Assembly (NCBI GenBank): GCA_964472675.1
Contig: CAYYLO010000006.1
Coordinates: forward strand, 1-64,000
DNA length: 64,000 nt
From: 01-FULL-43-15b sp964472675
GTDB taxonomy: Bacteria > Patescibacteriota > Microgenomatia > UBA8517 > UBA10165
Direction: 5' to 3'
Shown: positions 56,401 to 64,000 of the stretch, piece by piece
How the letters are laid out: each line of letters starts with the position of its first letter
How positions within the stretch are numbered: the stretch's first letter is position 1
Made by a program: the position numbers and the translations under genes
The notes under the pieces: generated by a model
Told to the model about the DNA's origin: nothing
Database searches by the model: none
What the model saw: the letters and a program-made list of their open reading frames with translations, nothing else

Positions 56401-58674
56401 GAATTTGAACCCAACTTTGATTCAACTTTAAGAGAACCAAAATACCTGCCTTCACTTTTGCCTAATCTTTTGCTCATGGGAGCCGAAGGAATCGCTGTGG
56501 GTATGGCCACAAAGATTCCGCCACATAATATGACCGAAGTAGTTGATGCCGCAATCGCCACAATAGAAAAGGGAAAAGCAACAGAAGTAACCCAAGCTGC
56601 CAGTGGCACAGCAATTCAGGCAGATGGGGAAGCAAAAAGAATGGAGAGCGCTGAATTCGTCATCAAAAAAATCGACCTTGCTGTTGCTGCCGGAAAAGCC
56701 GGAAATTTAGATCAGGCGGAAATTAAAGCTCCCGAGATGGATTTTAACTCAGACATTACCATTGAGGATTTAACAGGTTACATTAAAGGTCCGGATTTCC
56801 CTACAGGCGGAGTTATCTATGGCGGCAAATATCTTCCAGAAGTTTACGGTTCGGGACGAGGCAGAATCATAGTTCGCGGGGTAGCAAAAATTGAAGACAC
56901 AGGCAAAAAATCAAGGATTGTTATCACGGAACTTCCTTATCAGGTTAACAAAGCATCACTTGTTATTAAAATTGCCGAACTAGCCCGGGATAAAAAGGTT
57001 GTTGGAATTTCAGACCTAAGGGACGAGTCCGACAGAAAAGGAATGTCTGTTGTTATTGAACTCAAAAAAGATGCCCGCCCTAAAGCAGTTTTAAATAATC
57101 TTTATAAGCACACTGATTTGCAAACCTCATTTCCTGCTAATTTCGTTGCTTTGGTAAACGGAATACCCAAAACTCTAAACTTAAAGCAAATACTAGTTGA
57201 GTACGTACGCCACCGTCAAAAAGTTGTTACCAAAAGGTCACTGTTTGATTTAACCGAAGCCAAACGCCGGGCGCATATTCTAGAGGGTCTAAAAATTGCC
57301 CTGGACAACCTGGATGCCGTTATAAAGACTATACGCGAGTCAAAAGACACCGATACGGCACGGATAAGCCTCATGGACCGCTTCGGTTTGACCGAGATTC
57401 AGGCCAATGCAATTTTAGATATGCAACTTAGACGACTTTCAGCCCTGGAGCGGGAAAAAATTGAAGAAGAATACAAAAAGGTCGGAGAGTTTATCGATTA
57501 CTTAACAGATTTAATAACACACCCGGAAAAAATCCTGGCTGTTATAAAATCGGAACTAGTCTCGCTTAAAGAAAAATATGGAGACGGACGAAAAACTAAA
57601 ATTATTGCCTCGCCTGTTGGCGAGATTTCAGAAGAAGATTTGGTCGCGCAGGAAGAAGTAATTGTAACCATTACCCGAACCGGTTACATAAAACGGGTTC
57701 CACCGGGAACTTATAGAGCGCAAAGAAGGGGTGGAGTAGGGGTTGTTGGGATGACAACCAAAGAGGAAGACGAAATTGCGCACATACTGTCTGCAACCAC
57801 TCATGACAGTTTGATGTTCTTTACCAATAAAGGTCGGGTTTTTGGTGTCCGTGTTTGGGAGATACCAGAAGGCTCCAGGCAATCTAAAGGGCAAGCTATA
57901 GTTAATTTAATCAACATTGATCAGGGAGAACAAGTCGAGGCAGTTCTAACCTTGCCAAAATCAAACGAAGCCAAGTATATGATTTTGGCAACACGCAAGG
58001 GAGTGGTTAAAAGAACCGCCTTGGAAGAGTTTAAAAATTTGCGCGCTTCGGGACTTATTGCCATAAGGCTTGATAAGGATGATGACCTGGTTTGGGCAAG
58101 GCCTACGGATGGCAAAGGACATATCATTTTGGTTACCCAAAAGGGTAAATGTATTCGCTTCCCGGAAAATGATGCACGGCCTCTGGGCAGACCCACAAGA
58201 GGAGTGCGCGGAATCACCTTAAATGGTTCAGATGAAGTTATTGGTATGGAAGCCGTACCTGAAAAACTGCCAGTAATCAGCGATAAACGTAAGAAAATTT
58301 TCCGCGATATATTGGTCGTTATGGCCAGAGGACTTGGCAAAAGAACTCCGATTCAATTCTTCCCATTGCAAAAGCGCGGAGGAATGGGCGTTAAAGTCGC
58401 CGAACTCACCGACAAAACCGGCGATGCCTCTTGTGCCCGTCTGGTAACAGAAGATATTGAGCAGATAATTATTACTTCCCGTTCCGGTCAAGTTATCAAG
58501 CTTCCTTTAAAAAATATTCCACAACTTGGCCGTGCTACTCAGGGAGTAATTTTGATGCGCTTCGGCAAAGACAAAACAGACCGGGTTGCCGCCGTTGCCG
58601 CCTTACCTAAAGACGACGAGAGTGGAGTAGAAGAAAACACCCCTGAAGTCGAAATTCCCACCGACGCAGACTAA
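53485..58674 (+). CDS. gyrA: DNA gyrase subunit A with two inteins
   Basis: A 1729-codon frame. Exteins are residues 1-108, 500-511 and 952-1729, together 898 residues, normal for GyrA. The N-extein has LPDVRDGLKPVHRRILYAM and KVVGEAMGKYHPHGDGPIYD. The 12-residue middle extein is SVDGDPPAAMRY, whose Tyr aligns with catalytic Tyr122 of E. coli. The C-extein starts TEVRPAKISEELL and includes GPDFPTGGVIYGG and the GyrA box QRRGGVG, then the beta-pinwheel. About 60 extra residues lie before EDLTGYIKGPDFPTG. Both inteins must be removed to assemble the active site. The frame has no stop and both inteins look competent for splicing. Confidence 0.96.
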   Translation: MKIGKVLPAEITQEMRKNYLDYAMSVIVARALPDVRDGLKPVHRRILYAMHDMGLRPTSAYTKSAKVVGEAMGKYHPHGDGPIYDAIVRLAQDFSMRYTLVDGQGNFGCFTKDTKVKLTDGRDLSFGELINEHKQGKKNYTYTVNNSGMISIAEIKEPRLTIRDAEVIKITLDNGEVIKCTPNHLFMLKDRSYKEAQNLMKTDSLMPHYQRLSQTTDRLNREGYVLIFQSKTKTWVPVHHLADNYNLTHGVYKKSAGRVRHHVNFDKRDNNPENIIRIAWGKHWELHYQNAHIKHQDPEYREKLAKGRADYWANPIARQKQASRMTNRNLKNWQDPEYKQNMRKILSEVNIQYIKEHPEKRQEYSEREQRTLKRLWQDPEYRAFMHEKIIKGNKNHTANNTGRLKFLNICKEVVKKFSTLNEEHYNKLRNEIYPYGSAPYWTTGLKNYFSDNPDMVRLEINGNHKVINIENLATREDVYDLTIDNYHNFALAAGVFVHNSVDGDPPAAMRYCITGDALVITNGGLKQIRELSDNNLEDINTQVVSLNKSINTASKWFNCGKHQTIKLTTRHGFCLQGTYNHPVLTWKQDPRTGKPGYEWKLLDQVAIGDVVIIDRTPDVLWPAKPISLEKFTPTNSNYRTKKRELPKTLNKKLAFLIGSLVAEGTLSTKKFEFCNSDRKWIRLFEQYWKDLFPDSNLHRFERKPYVRLEMHCLYTLEFLKNLGLAPSKSPSRQIPHTILQSSKAVVASFLQAYFEGDGSISSSKKMVELSAISKSERLIQELQITLLRFGIASTKRFDKYRNIHKLYLRGLKNYKLFSKYIGFFSRQKRQKLAAVIDNLWKDSSLMDSVPYLREYVLNNIDLSLKYDQRVYAEKHNFNTYSNLASNQERISRLTTPILKEEVKRLFTDLLENNYLFDRVTSVEDGGIQQVYSIRVDSTCHSFVANGFINHNTEVRPAKISEELLRDIEKETVEFEPNFDSTLREPKYLPSLLPNLLLMGAEGIAVGMATKIPPHNMTEVVDAAIATIEKGKATEVTQAASGTAIQADGEAKRMESAEFVIKKIDLAVAAGKAGNLDQAEIKAPEMDFNSDITIEDLTGYIKGPDFPTGGVIYGGKYLPEVYGSGRGRIIVRGVAKIEDTGKKSRIVITELPYQVNKASLVIKIAELARDKKVVGISDLRDESDRKGMSVVIELKKDARPKAVLNNLYKHTDLQTSFPANFVALVNGIPKTLNLKQILVEYVRHRQKVVTKRSLFDLTEAKRRAHILEGLKIALDNLDAVIKTIRESKDTDTARISLMDRFGLTEIQANAILDMQLRRLSALEREKIEEEYKKVGEFIDYLTDLITHPEKILAVIKSELVSLKEKYGDGRKTKIIASPVGEISEEDLVAQEEVIVTITRTGYIKRVPPGTYRAQRRGGVGVVGMTTKEEDEIAHILSATTHDSLMFFTNKGRVFGVRVWEIPEGSRQSKGQAIVNLINIDQGEQVEAVLTLPKSNEAKYMILATRKGVVKRTALEEFKNLRASGLIAIRLDKDDDLVWARPTDGKGHIILVTQKGKCIRFPENDARPLGRPTRGVRGITLNGSDEVIGMEAVPEKLPVISDKRKKIFRDILVVMARGLGKRTPIQFFPLQKRGGMGVKVAELTDKTGDASCARLVTEDIEQIIITSRSGQVIKLPLKNIPQLGRATQGVILMRFGKDKTDRVAAVAALPKDDESGVEENTPEVEIPTDAD
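53809..54981 (+). other. Intein 1 in GyrA (HNH-type homing endonuclease)
   Basis: Residues 109-499, 391 aa, inserted at QGNFG^SVDG. Block A begins CFTKDTKVKLTDG, block B is VIKCTPNHLFML, block F is YDLTIDNYHNFAL and block G is VFVHN before Ser. The endonuclease region has HHLADNYNLTHG and RHHVNFDKRDNNPENIIRI, an HNH-like arrangement. Three tandem units with DPEY (QDPEYREKLA, QDPEYKQNMR, QDPEYRAFMH) follow and probably bind DNA. Splicing residues Cys1, block B His, His-Asn and +1 Ser are all present. Host replacement at a conserved gyrase site is typical of inteins. Confidence 0.9.
55018..56337 (+). other. Intein 2 in GyrA (LAGLIDADG homing endonuclease)
   Basis: Residues 512-951, 440 aa, inserted at AAMRY^TEVR, directly after the catalytic Tyr. 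Block A CITGDALVITNGG closely matches the mycobacterial GyrA intein start, and the site is the same. Block B is LQGTYNHPVLTW, blocks F and G are YSIRVDSTCHSFVA and GFINHN before Thr. LAGLIDADG motifs are LAFLIGSLVAEGTL and FLQAYFEGDGS. Cys1, block B His, His-Asn and +1 Thr are all present. Confidence 0.92.
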
Positions 58675-58681
58675 GCTCCAC

Positions 58682-58710
58682 TTGACCCATAGTCCCTCTG
58701 ATGATATACT
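58682..58710 (+). promoter_or_regulatory. Strong promoter of the 58758 orphan
   Basis: TTGACC (58682-58687), a 17-base spacer, TATACT (58705-58710), eight bases after the gyrA stop. Near-consensus. Confidence 0.75.
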
Positions 58711-58757
58711 TCTGTGCCAATCTTGGCAAGCACTTATTACAAAAGAGAGGACAAACC

Positions 58758-59129
58758 GTGGGTTACACACTGCCAGCGGATCACGTTCCGCCCTTTAACT
58801 GCGCATTGGAGCAGGACGGCAGGCTCTACGCCTGGTGGGCAAACGTCTCGGAAGGGAGCATCTTCCTGACCATCATTGAGCGCTTCGCGCGCTACAGCAC
58901 CTACGACATCATCCTGCACACGCCAGCCCACCACAGGAAGGTGAACCCAAACGGCACGGACGTCTTCGTCGCTCAAGCCGACTGGGAGGAGTTTCACCGG
59001 GTCATGACCACCCTGAAGAAGGCCGTCATGTCGCTACCACACCAAGCCGCTGAGCGCTTGTTTATACCCGACAGCTTTGCCGCCGGCAAGGCGTTAGCTG
59101 AGGAACGGGCACGCGCTCGGGGTAACTAG
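58758..59129 (+). CDS. GC-rich orphan protein
   Basis: A 123-residue soluble protein from GTG 58758 with AGAGAGGA about nine bases before. Segments: LEQDGRLYAWWANVSEGSIF, LTIIERFARYSTYDIILHTP, ADWEEFHRVMTTLKKAVMSL and a basic end. No family is recognised. The DNA is markedly GC-rich next to gyrA. It has its own near-consensus promoter and a terminator 20 bases behind, the same layout as the 29189 unit. Confidence 0.62.
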   Translation: MGYTLPADHVPPFNCALEQDGRLYAWWANVSEGSIFLTIIERFARYSTYDIILHTPAHHRKVNPNGTDVFVAQADWEEFHRVMTTLKKAVMSLPHQAAERLFIPDSFAAGKALAEERARARGN

Positions 59130-59149
59130 CTCCAATCCGCCGGCCATCA

Positions 59150-59205
59150 GCGCCTTTTGCTTGAGAGACATTCTATATGAACTTTCGGCAAGAGGCGCAT
59201 TTTCT
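59150..59205 (+). terminator. Terminator of the 58758 orphan
   Basis: GCGCCT (59150-59155) and AGGCGC (59193-59198) close a stem with an inner GC pair region; ATTTTCT follows. Confidence 0.65.
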
Positions 59206-59222
59206 ACCTTAAAAACAGTTTT

Positions 59223-59474
59223 TTAGGAAACTGAAGATTTTTCTAAAGAGGCTATTCTTTGTCCACAATCGTGCAACCGATCATCTTGTTGGTCTTGTCT
59301 CCGATCAATCCTTTCAACGGTTTCTTTTATTTGCTTCAACTCTTCCTCAACAAGCGATAATCTGTTTTCCACAATGCCCAGCCTCTCTTCAATTGCGTGT
59401 AAATGGGGGACAACAATACCATTAAAAGCCTCAGCAAACATCTCCATCCAATCTTTCTTTTCTTCTTTGCTCAT
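59223..59474 (-). CDS. Small coiled-coil protein
   Basis: An 83-residue protein: polar start MSKEEKKDWMEMFAEAFNGI, then a coiled coil HAIEERLGIVENRLSLVEEE and RIDRRQDQQDDRLHDCGQRI. The heptads are regular (L/V/I at a and d). Similar in style to the 20796 gene product. No membrane segment. Function unknown. Confidence 0.6.
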   Translation of the reverse strand: MSKEEKKDWMEMFAEAFNGIVVPHLHAIEERLGIVENRLSLVEEELKQIKETVERIDRRQDQQDDRLHDCGQRIASLEKSSVS

Positions 59475-59560
59475 GTCCCCACTTTATCGCGTCATTGCTA
59501 GAAAAGCAACTTTTTTGACAACGAGATAAAAAGCAGTATATTAAAATATAGGTTACAAGC

Positions 59561-61922
59561 ATGCATTTTAAAGCTGCCCGAAATCTTACTCTTGGATGTC
59601 TTTCAATTCTGCTTGCTGTCAACTCAGTTGGGGCAGCCTTTGCTCAAGCCGCTCCTCAACCTTCAATCTACACCGACAAAAGCGACTACCAGCCTGGAAA
59701 CCTTGTAGAAGTTTCAGGAAGCGGCTTTCTGCCCGCCGAAACTGTAACATTGAAATTTGACGAAAACCCCTATCAGCACGAAGCCATAACATTATCCACA
59801 ACAGCTGATAATAATGGTGAAATTTTTAACCATCAATATCAAATTCAGGACCACGACTTAGGCACAAAATTTTCACTGGCTGCAACCGGTCAAACATCAG
59901 GTTTAGTTGCTACTACAACTTTTACGGATTCTACGCGGTTTTCCAGCTTAGTCAGCCCTGCAACTGCCACCGTTTCTCAAAACATTACCTTTACAGTAAC
60001 TATCACCAATACTAATACTAGCCCTACAATAACCAAAATTGGTTCAATTGCAGTGGACGTTCCTGCTGAGTTTGGCACACCAGCAATTGGAACAATAACA
60101 CCTCCAAACGGCAAAACTTGGAATTTGGGGAACGTGAGAGGTTTTGTAAATGGCTACAACGAGTCTACAAATCAAGTAGGGATTGTCGCCTCAAACATGG
60201 CAAATGAAATTGCCAATAATGAGTCATTGGACCTGCAAATCACGGTAACTACACCAGGTACTCCTGCAACAACTACCTGGACAACTTCTGTGTGGGGGAA
60301 TTCCAGCGCGTCTGCGTTTTCAGGAAGCGCCTTTTCCATCTCCGGTTTCCAACCCAGTGTGACTATAAATAACAAGCTTGCCCCCACAATAAGTTGGCCT
60401 AATCCACAAGATATAACCTATGGTACAACACTTAGCTCAGAGCAATTAAACGCCACGGCAAATGTTCCTGGAACTTACTCCTACAACCCGGACATGGGCA
60501 CGCAATTGCCTGCAGGAATACATAACCTTACCGTGACATTTACTCCCGCAGACCATGGGAACTATGAAATTGCAAATCACTCAGTAACCTTGACCGTACG
60601 CAAAGCAAATACTTCTTTGAGCATTTCCAATTTGAATCACACCTTTGATAAGACAGCAAAAAACATAACAATTTATTCTAGCCCGGAAAATCTCGCCGGC
60701 CTGAGTATTACCTACAACGGCTTGACTACACCTCCCAAAAACGTAGGAAGATACAGAGTTGCTGTCACTCTAAGCAATCCCAACTATCAAACCAACCCGC
60801 TTGAGGAGACTTTAGAAATTTTACCTCCAGCTCCCATCACCACCACACCCGACAATCTAAACAATATCTTTTCCACAACGTCTTTTACTATTCCTGATGA
60901 CTCCAGCTCTTCAAGTACTACTTCTCTTACTGCAGAAGGGCAAGTTACAATTGATGTAGATCAAAAAGGCAGTTCAGTATTACTCCCTCAGGGAACAATA
61001 ATTACCCGAGCGGACAACCAAACCCTCGACACGTCCGAATTAACGGCCAGCTCTCTTTCTCCCTCTTTGGTTTCTAATCTGAGTCCGGGCACCCTGGTGC
61101 GCGGAGTTTTAAAATGGGGGATACCAAATGCGAGTTTGGATTTCAGCCAGCCTACCACCTTGAAAATCTTTGTCGGCCGAGAAATGGAGGTAAAAACCCT
61201 TAATGTTTTGAGATCTGCAACAGGCAATTCAGGGTGGACTTCAGACGGCATAGAAGGCACAAACTCTTGCACAGTTTCCGAGGGGTTTTGTAAATTTCAA
61301 GCTACCAAAGCTTCAGTTTATGCAGCAGCAGAACAGATAACAGAAGCAACCGTACCATCAGCCACTCTCAGTCCGGCGGGAGCACCAATTTGCGTTGACC
61401 CTAACCCCACCACAGCGCCAGCACTTTTATCAATTNNNNNNNNNNCCAGGAGGCCCAAACAGTGTTAATTTAACCTGGCTACCCACTGCCGGACCGGCAA
61501 CTTATTACCTGGTTGCGTATGGAACGTCCCCGGGCATCCTGCAATACGGCAACCCGAATGTGGGGTTGGAAACAAGCTATACGGTAAGTGGACTTTCTGC
61601 AGGTAAATATTACTTTAAAGTCCGCGCCGGCAACAATTGCGCGCCGGGAGATTTCTCTAATGAGTTATCGGCAACTGTGGGAGGTCGTCAATTCACCATA
61701 CCCGCTGAAGGTTTCGCCCAAGGTGTTTTAGGCACAAAAACTTCCCCTTCACCCTCCCCAAACGTACCCTCCAGTGCCTCAAGATCCGAAGATGCGCTGC
61801 CTAAACCACCGTACACGCTCGGGCAGGATAGGTGGTTTAGCTTCGCCACCTTCGTAAGAAAAGTTTTTACCGATCTCCGCCGCCTCATCCCGTTCTTGCG
61901 CAAGCAGCCTGTTTTACAGTAA
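59561..61922 (+). CDS. Secreted surface protein with Ig-like/MBG and FN3 domains (gap inside)
   Basis: Signal peptide SILLAVNSVGAAFAQA near residues 17-32. Next an Ig-like part (IYTDKSDYQPGNLVEVSGSG), a conserved-repeat domain (ITFTVTITNTNTSPTITKIG), an MBG-like module (ISWPNPQDITYGTTLSSEQL), a second related one (SNPNYQTN region), a Ser/Thr-rich stretch and a region with VLLPQGTIITRADN. After the gap (61436-61445) a fibronectin type III domain (VNLTWLPTAGPATYYLVAYG) and a Pro/Ser-rich tail follow. The frame changes across the gap because its true length is unknown, so one gene is assumed. Large adhesin-like surface protein, perhaps for cell contact. Confidence 0.75.
61436..61445. other. Assembly gap (10 N)
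   Basis: Ten N bases inside the surface protein gene; repeats in that gene may have broken the assembly. Confidence 0.99.
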
Positions 61923-61938
61923 AATTTCCACAATATAG

Positions 61939-62733
61939 ATGATTATTGACTCACATACCCACATCACTTTGTCCGGATCGCCACGAATTGTTACGCCCGA
62001 CGATCTTATAAAATCCATGGACGTGGCTGGTATTGACTACTCTCTTCTTTTGGCTAATCAGCGCAAAGGTGTCCATATCAGCACAAATGATGCTATAGAA
62101 ATTGGCAAAAAATATCCGCGGATTCTAGCCATCGGGCATATTGAATTTGGAGCACCAATTGCGCCACAAACAGAAAACTTAAAAAAATATCTGGAATCCG
62201 GACAAATACATGGTGTAAAGTTCTATCTGGGATATGAAGATTATTCGGCAACCGACAAGCAGCTTTTCCCTCTGTACGAATTTTGCCAAAAGACAAACAA
62301 ACCGGTTATTTTCCACACAGGTGCGCTACTTATTGGAGAGCGCGGAATGCTTAAAAATTCCCACCCTTTAAATGTTGATAGTGTGGCTTATTACTTTCCG
62401 GATTTAAAAATTATTATTGCGCATATGGGAAATCCGTGGATCGCCGACACCGCCGCAATACTACTTAAAAATCCTAATGTCTATGCTGATTTATCGGGTT
62501 ATTTTACAGAATGGGTACCTATTGCTCCGGAAGAGGTCGAAGATTTTAAAAAGAGTGTGGCATGCATTAAGGACTTTGTTGGTAACTATAAAAAATGTAT
62601 CTTTGGCACAGACTGGCCAATATATAACCAAAAAGAATACGTTGAAGCCGTTAAAAGCTTAGAAATGACTGAAGAAGAAAAAGAATTAGTCTTCTGGAAA
62701 AACGCTAACGGGATTTTTAGTCTCGGATTGTAG
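61939..62733 (+). CDS. Amidohydrolase family metal-dependent hydrolase
   Basis: A 264-residue TIM-barrel protein of the amidohydrolase 2 type. Metal ligands: DSHTHI (His-x-His at residues 5-7), Lys or a neighbour in VKFYLGY, VIFHTGAL, IIAHMGNPW and the catalytic Asp in IFGTDWP. The C-terminus WKNANGIFSLGL matches the NAxRLFGL-like ending of the family. The substrate cannot be told; related enzymes are decarboxylases or hydrolases. Convergent overlap of 17 bases with the next gene. Confidence 0.88.
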   Translation: MIIDSHTHITLSGSPRIVTPDDLIKSMDVAGIDYSLLLANQRKGVHISTNDAIEIGKKYPRILAIGHIEFGAPIAPQTENLKKYLESGQIHGVKFYLGYEDYSATDKQLFPLYEFCQKTNKPVIFHTGALLIGERGMLKNSHPLNVDSVAYYFPDLKIIIAHMGNPWIADTAAILLKNPNVYADLSGYFTEWVPIAPEEVEDFKKSVACIKDFVGNYKKCIFGTDWPIYNQKEYVEAVKSLEMTEEEKELVFWKNANGIFSLGL

Positions 62734-64000
62734 CTTTCCGCAAAAATATAAAAAACAGAATAACATTCAACAAAGACAAGAAGCGAGTCAAAACTCCTTC
62801 GTTAACTTTTAGCACACTCTGCAAAAATGGTAAATGTGGAAACCAAAAGCCATGATAAAGATTCAGCAAAAAAATAGCGCTTAATATTAGCCAGTATTTA
62901 AGCAACTGTGGCCTGTAAATTGTTAAAAGAAACCCCGCCACAATTCCACCCAAAATGTAGCGCTCAAGCATATTTGCTAAAAATAACCAGCTCCCAAATC
63001 CCACAATAAATATTGCCAAAAACAAATTTTCCAAGGAACGTATTTTAAGCTTTTTAACAGCCCAGACGTTCAAAATTGCAACCGACAGGTATCCCCAAAT
63101 GTTTGCCGGAATTAGCAAAAACTTTGCGTTCTGCCCCAAAGCTTTATTACCGACGAATATATGCCAAAAATTGAACGAGTTAGTAGTCAGGCGCATCTCA
63201 GATTTATCAAAAACAATTCTTTTTAAATCGTTTAAAGCAAAATGTAAAACATTATCATGAGTAAATTGTACAAGAGGGGCAAAAAGGACAACTGCTGCCG
63301 AAAGTAAACCGGCCACAATATATATTGGCTTTACTTTTTTAATAAATAGAATGAAAACAAACAATGGAACAAAAATTAATGTAGTAGGTTTTACTGCAAC
63401 ACTTGCAGCCAAAAATGGCATTGCAAGAAAAGACAGGCTACTTTCAGAAAACGCCAAAATAAAAGCCAGTAAAAGAAACAAGACACTAACCTGGTCATAC
63501 TGTCCCCAAACAGAAGATAAATACCACGAGAACGGGGAGAACAAGTAAACAGCTGTCCACAACAAAGGACGCGCCATGTGTGTTTTCAAAACCGTCCGCC
63601 AAACCAGCAATCCGATCAATAAATCCGCCAAAATTACTGGAATCTTTATGGCAATCAATTGCCCCCAGGTAAACGGAGTATCTGAATAAAAACTATGTCC
63701 CCACCAGTTAACGAAATTTCTGCTCCACAATTCAAAACCGGGTAAAATATTGTGGTTTTGCAAAACTGCTGATACATACGAAAAAAGCCAGGTAAGTTTG
63801 TCAAAATACAGGTAGTAGTTAAACTTTAAAATTAAGTTAAAAAGGGGAGTTTGCGTGGGCCAGGCATAAATCCAAACACGGTTTGCGTAAAATTCTTGCG
63901 AGCTATGTTCATAAATCCATTGCCCCCACTCGGCAAGTGTTAGCAAGTCCGCATGGAAGGCCAGAGGAGACAAAGCAAGTCTAAACACAAATGCGAGGAG
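62717..64000 (-). CDS. Polytopic membrane glycosyltransferase (GT-C type), 5' end outside the window
   Basis: At least 427 residues; the frame is open to the window edge, so the ATG at 63988 is probably internal. About ten hydrophobic helices. Near the visible N-terminus FHADLLTLAEWGQWIYEHSS resembles the first loop with an acidic catalytic residue of GT-C enzymes, and SSVWGQYDQVSVLFLLLAFI is the WGQ(Y/F)D motif of dolichyl- or undecaprenyl-phosphate dependent mannosyltransferases. It probably transfers sugars to lipids or proteins on the outer side of the membrane. Confidence 0.8.
   Translation of the reverse strand, partial: LLAFVFRLALSPLAFHADLLTLAEWGQWIYEHSSQEFYANRVWIYAWPTQTPLFNLILKFNYYLYFDKLTWLFSYVSAVLQNHNILPGFELWSRNFVNWWGHSFYSDTPFTWGQLIAIKIPVILADLLIGLLVWRTVLKTHMARPLLWTAVYLFSPFSWYLSSVWGQYDQVSVLFLLLAFILAFSESSLSFLAMPFLAASVAVKPTTLIFVPLFVFILFIKKVKPIYIVAGLLSAAVVLFAPLVQFTHDNVLHFALNDLKRIVFDKSEMRLTTNSFNFWHIFVGNKALGQNAKFLLIPANIWGYLSVAILNVWAVKKLKIRSLENLFLAIFIVGFGSWLFLANMLERYILGGIVAGFLLTIYRPQLLKYWLILSAIFLLNLYHGFWFPHLPFLQSVLKVNEGVLTRFLSLLNVILFFIFLRKATIRD

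Noticed and set aside
53485..58674. gyrA as a pseudogene disrupted by foreign sequence
   Set aside because: The frame is continuous, both insertions have complete splice junctions and the joined exteins give a normal GyrA.
61395..61922. A separate FN3-domain gene after the second gap
   Set aside because: The frame begins inside the upstream gene and crosses an N gap; the FN3 part lacks its own start signal, so it is taken as the end of the same surface protein.

Overview
The window looks like a draft metagenomic scaffold from a Candidate Phyla Radiation (Patescibacteria) bacterium, most likely of the Microgenomates group. That placement is an inference. It rests on reduced versions of core proteins (trigger factor without a peptidyl-prolyl isomerase domain, ThrRS without a TGS domain, PheT without its N-terminal tRNA-binding domain, a MurE-like ligase starting at the ATP-binding domain), on several small proteins of types I associate with this radiation, and on a large type IV pilus locus. 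TGA is used as an ordinary stop, so the code is standard. Two 10-N scaffold gaps (4740-4749 and 61436-61445) interrupt genes.

Layout. 1-7.9 kb: small secreted or membrane proteins, an RNA cyclic phosphodiesterase, a nuclease, a prenyl synthase, YjbQ, a MurE-like ligase and trigger factor. 7.9-9.1 kb: tRNA-Val overlapped by a DNA-binding gene, with a tRNA 3' fragment beyond it. 9.1-16 kb: a Thr T-box with a frameshifted thrS, infC-rpmI-rplT, a THUMP-type methyltransferase, an RRM protein with a sequestered ribosome binding site, and a Phe T-box, orphan gene and pheS. 16-24 kb: pheT, PBP1A, then a Tyr T-box unit made of tRNA-Tyr, an unknown gene and tyrS. 25-30 kb: recG, rpmF, nusB, an acyl-carrier-like gene, rnc, rpsP and khpA. 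30-46.5 kb: a type IV pilus locus on the minus strand (pilO, N, M, about ten pilin-like genes, pilD, pilC, T, B), split by an IS1595-type element and a Cys-rich secreted protein. 46.5-59.5 kb: a clamp-loader subunit, small orphans, gyrB, hppA and gyrA. 59.5-64 kb: a surface protein, an amidohydrolase and a membrane glycosyltransferase.

Most striking features. (1) gyrA carries two different inteins that leave only a 12-residue extein between them, ending in the predicted catalytic tyrosine. (2) A family of palindromic repeats is inserted in frame inside recG, pheT and a methyltransferase gene, and also lies between genes and in T-box leaders. (3) Three T-box riboswitches are present; one has a tRNA-Tyr gene directly behind its terminator, so the tRNA itself is probably under T-box control together with an unknown protein and TyrS. 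(4) Six visibly GC-rich single-gene cassettes, most with a terminator close behind and some with a clear promoter, are scattered among AT-richer housekeeping genes.

The genes mostly serve translation, DNA topology and supply, cell wall synthesis and surface attachment or DNA uptake by pili, as expected for a reduced, host-dependent or scavenging cell. Function calls rest on motifs read by eye; no database search was run.
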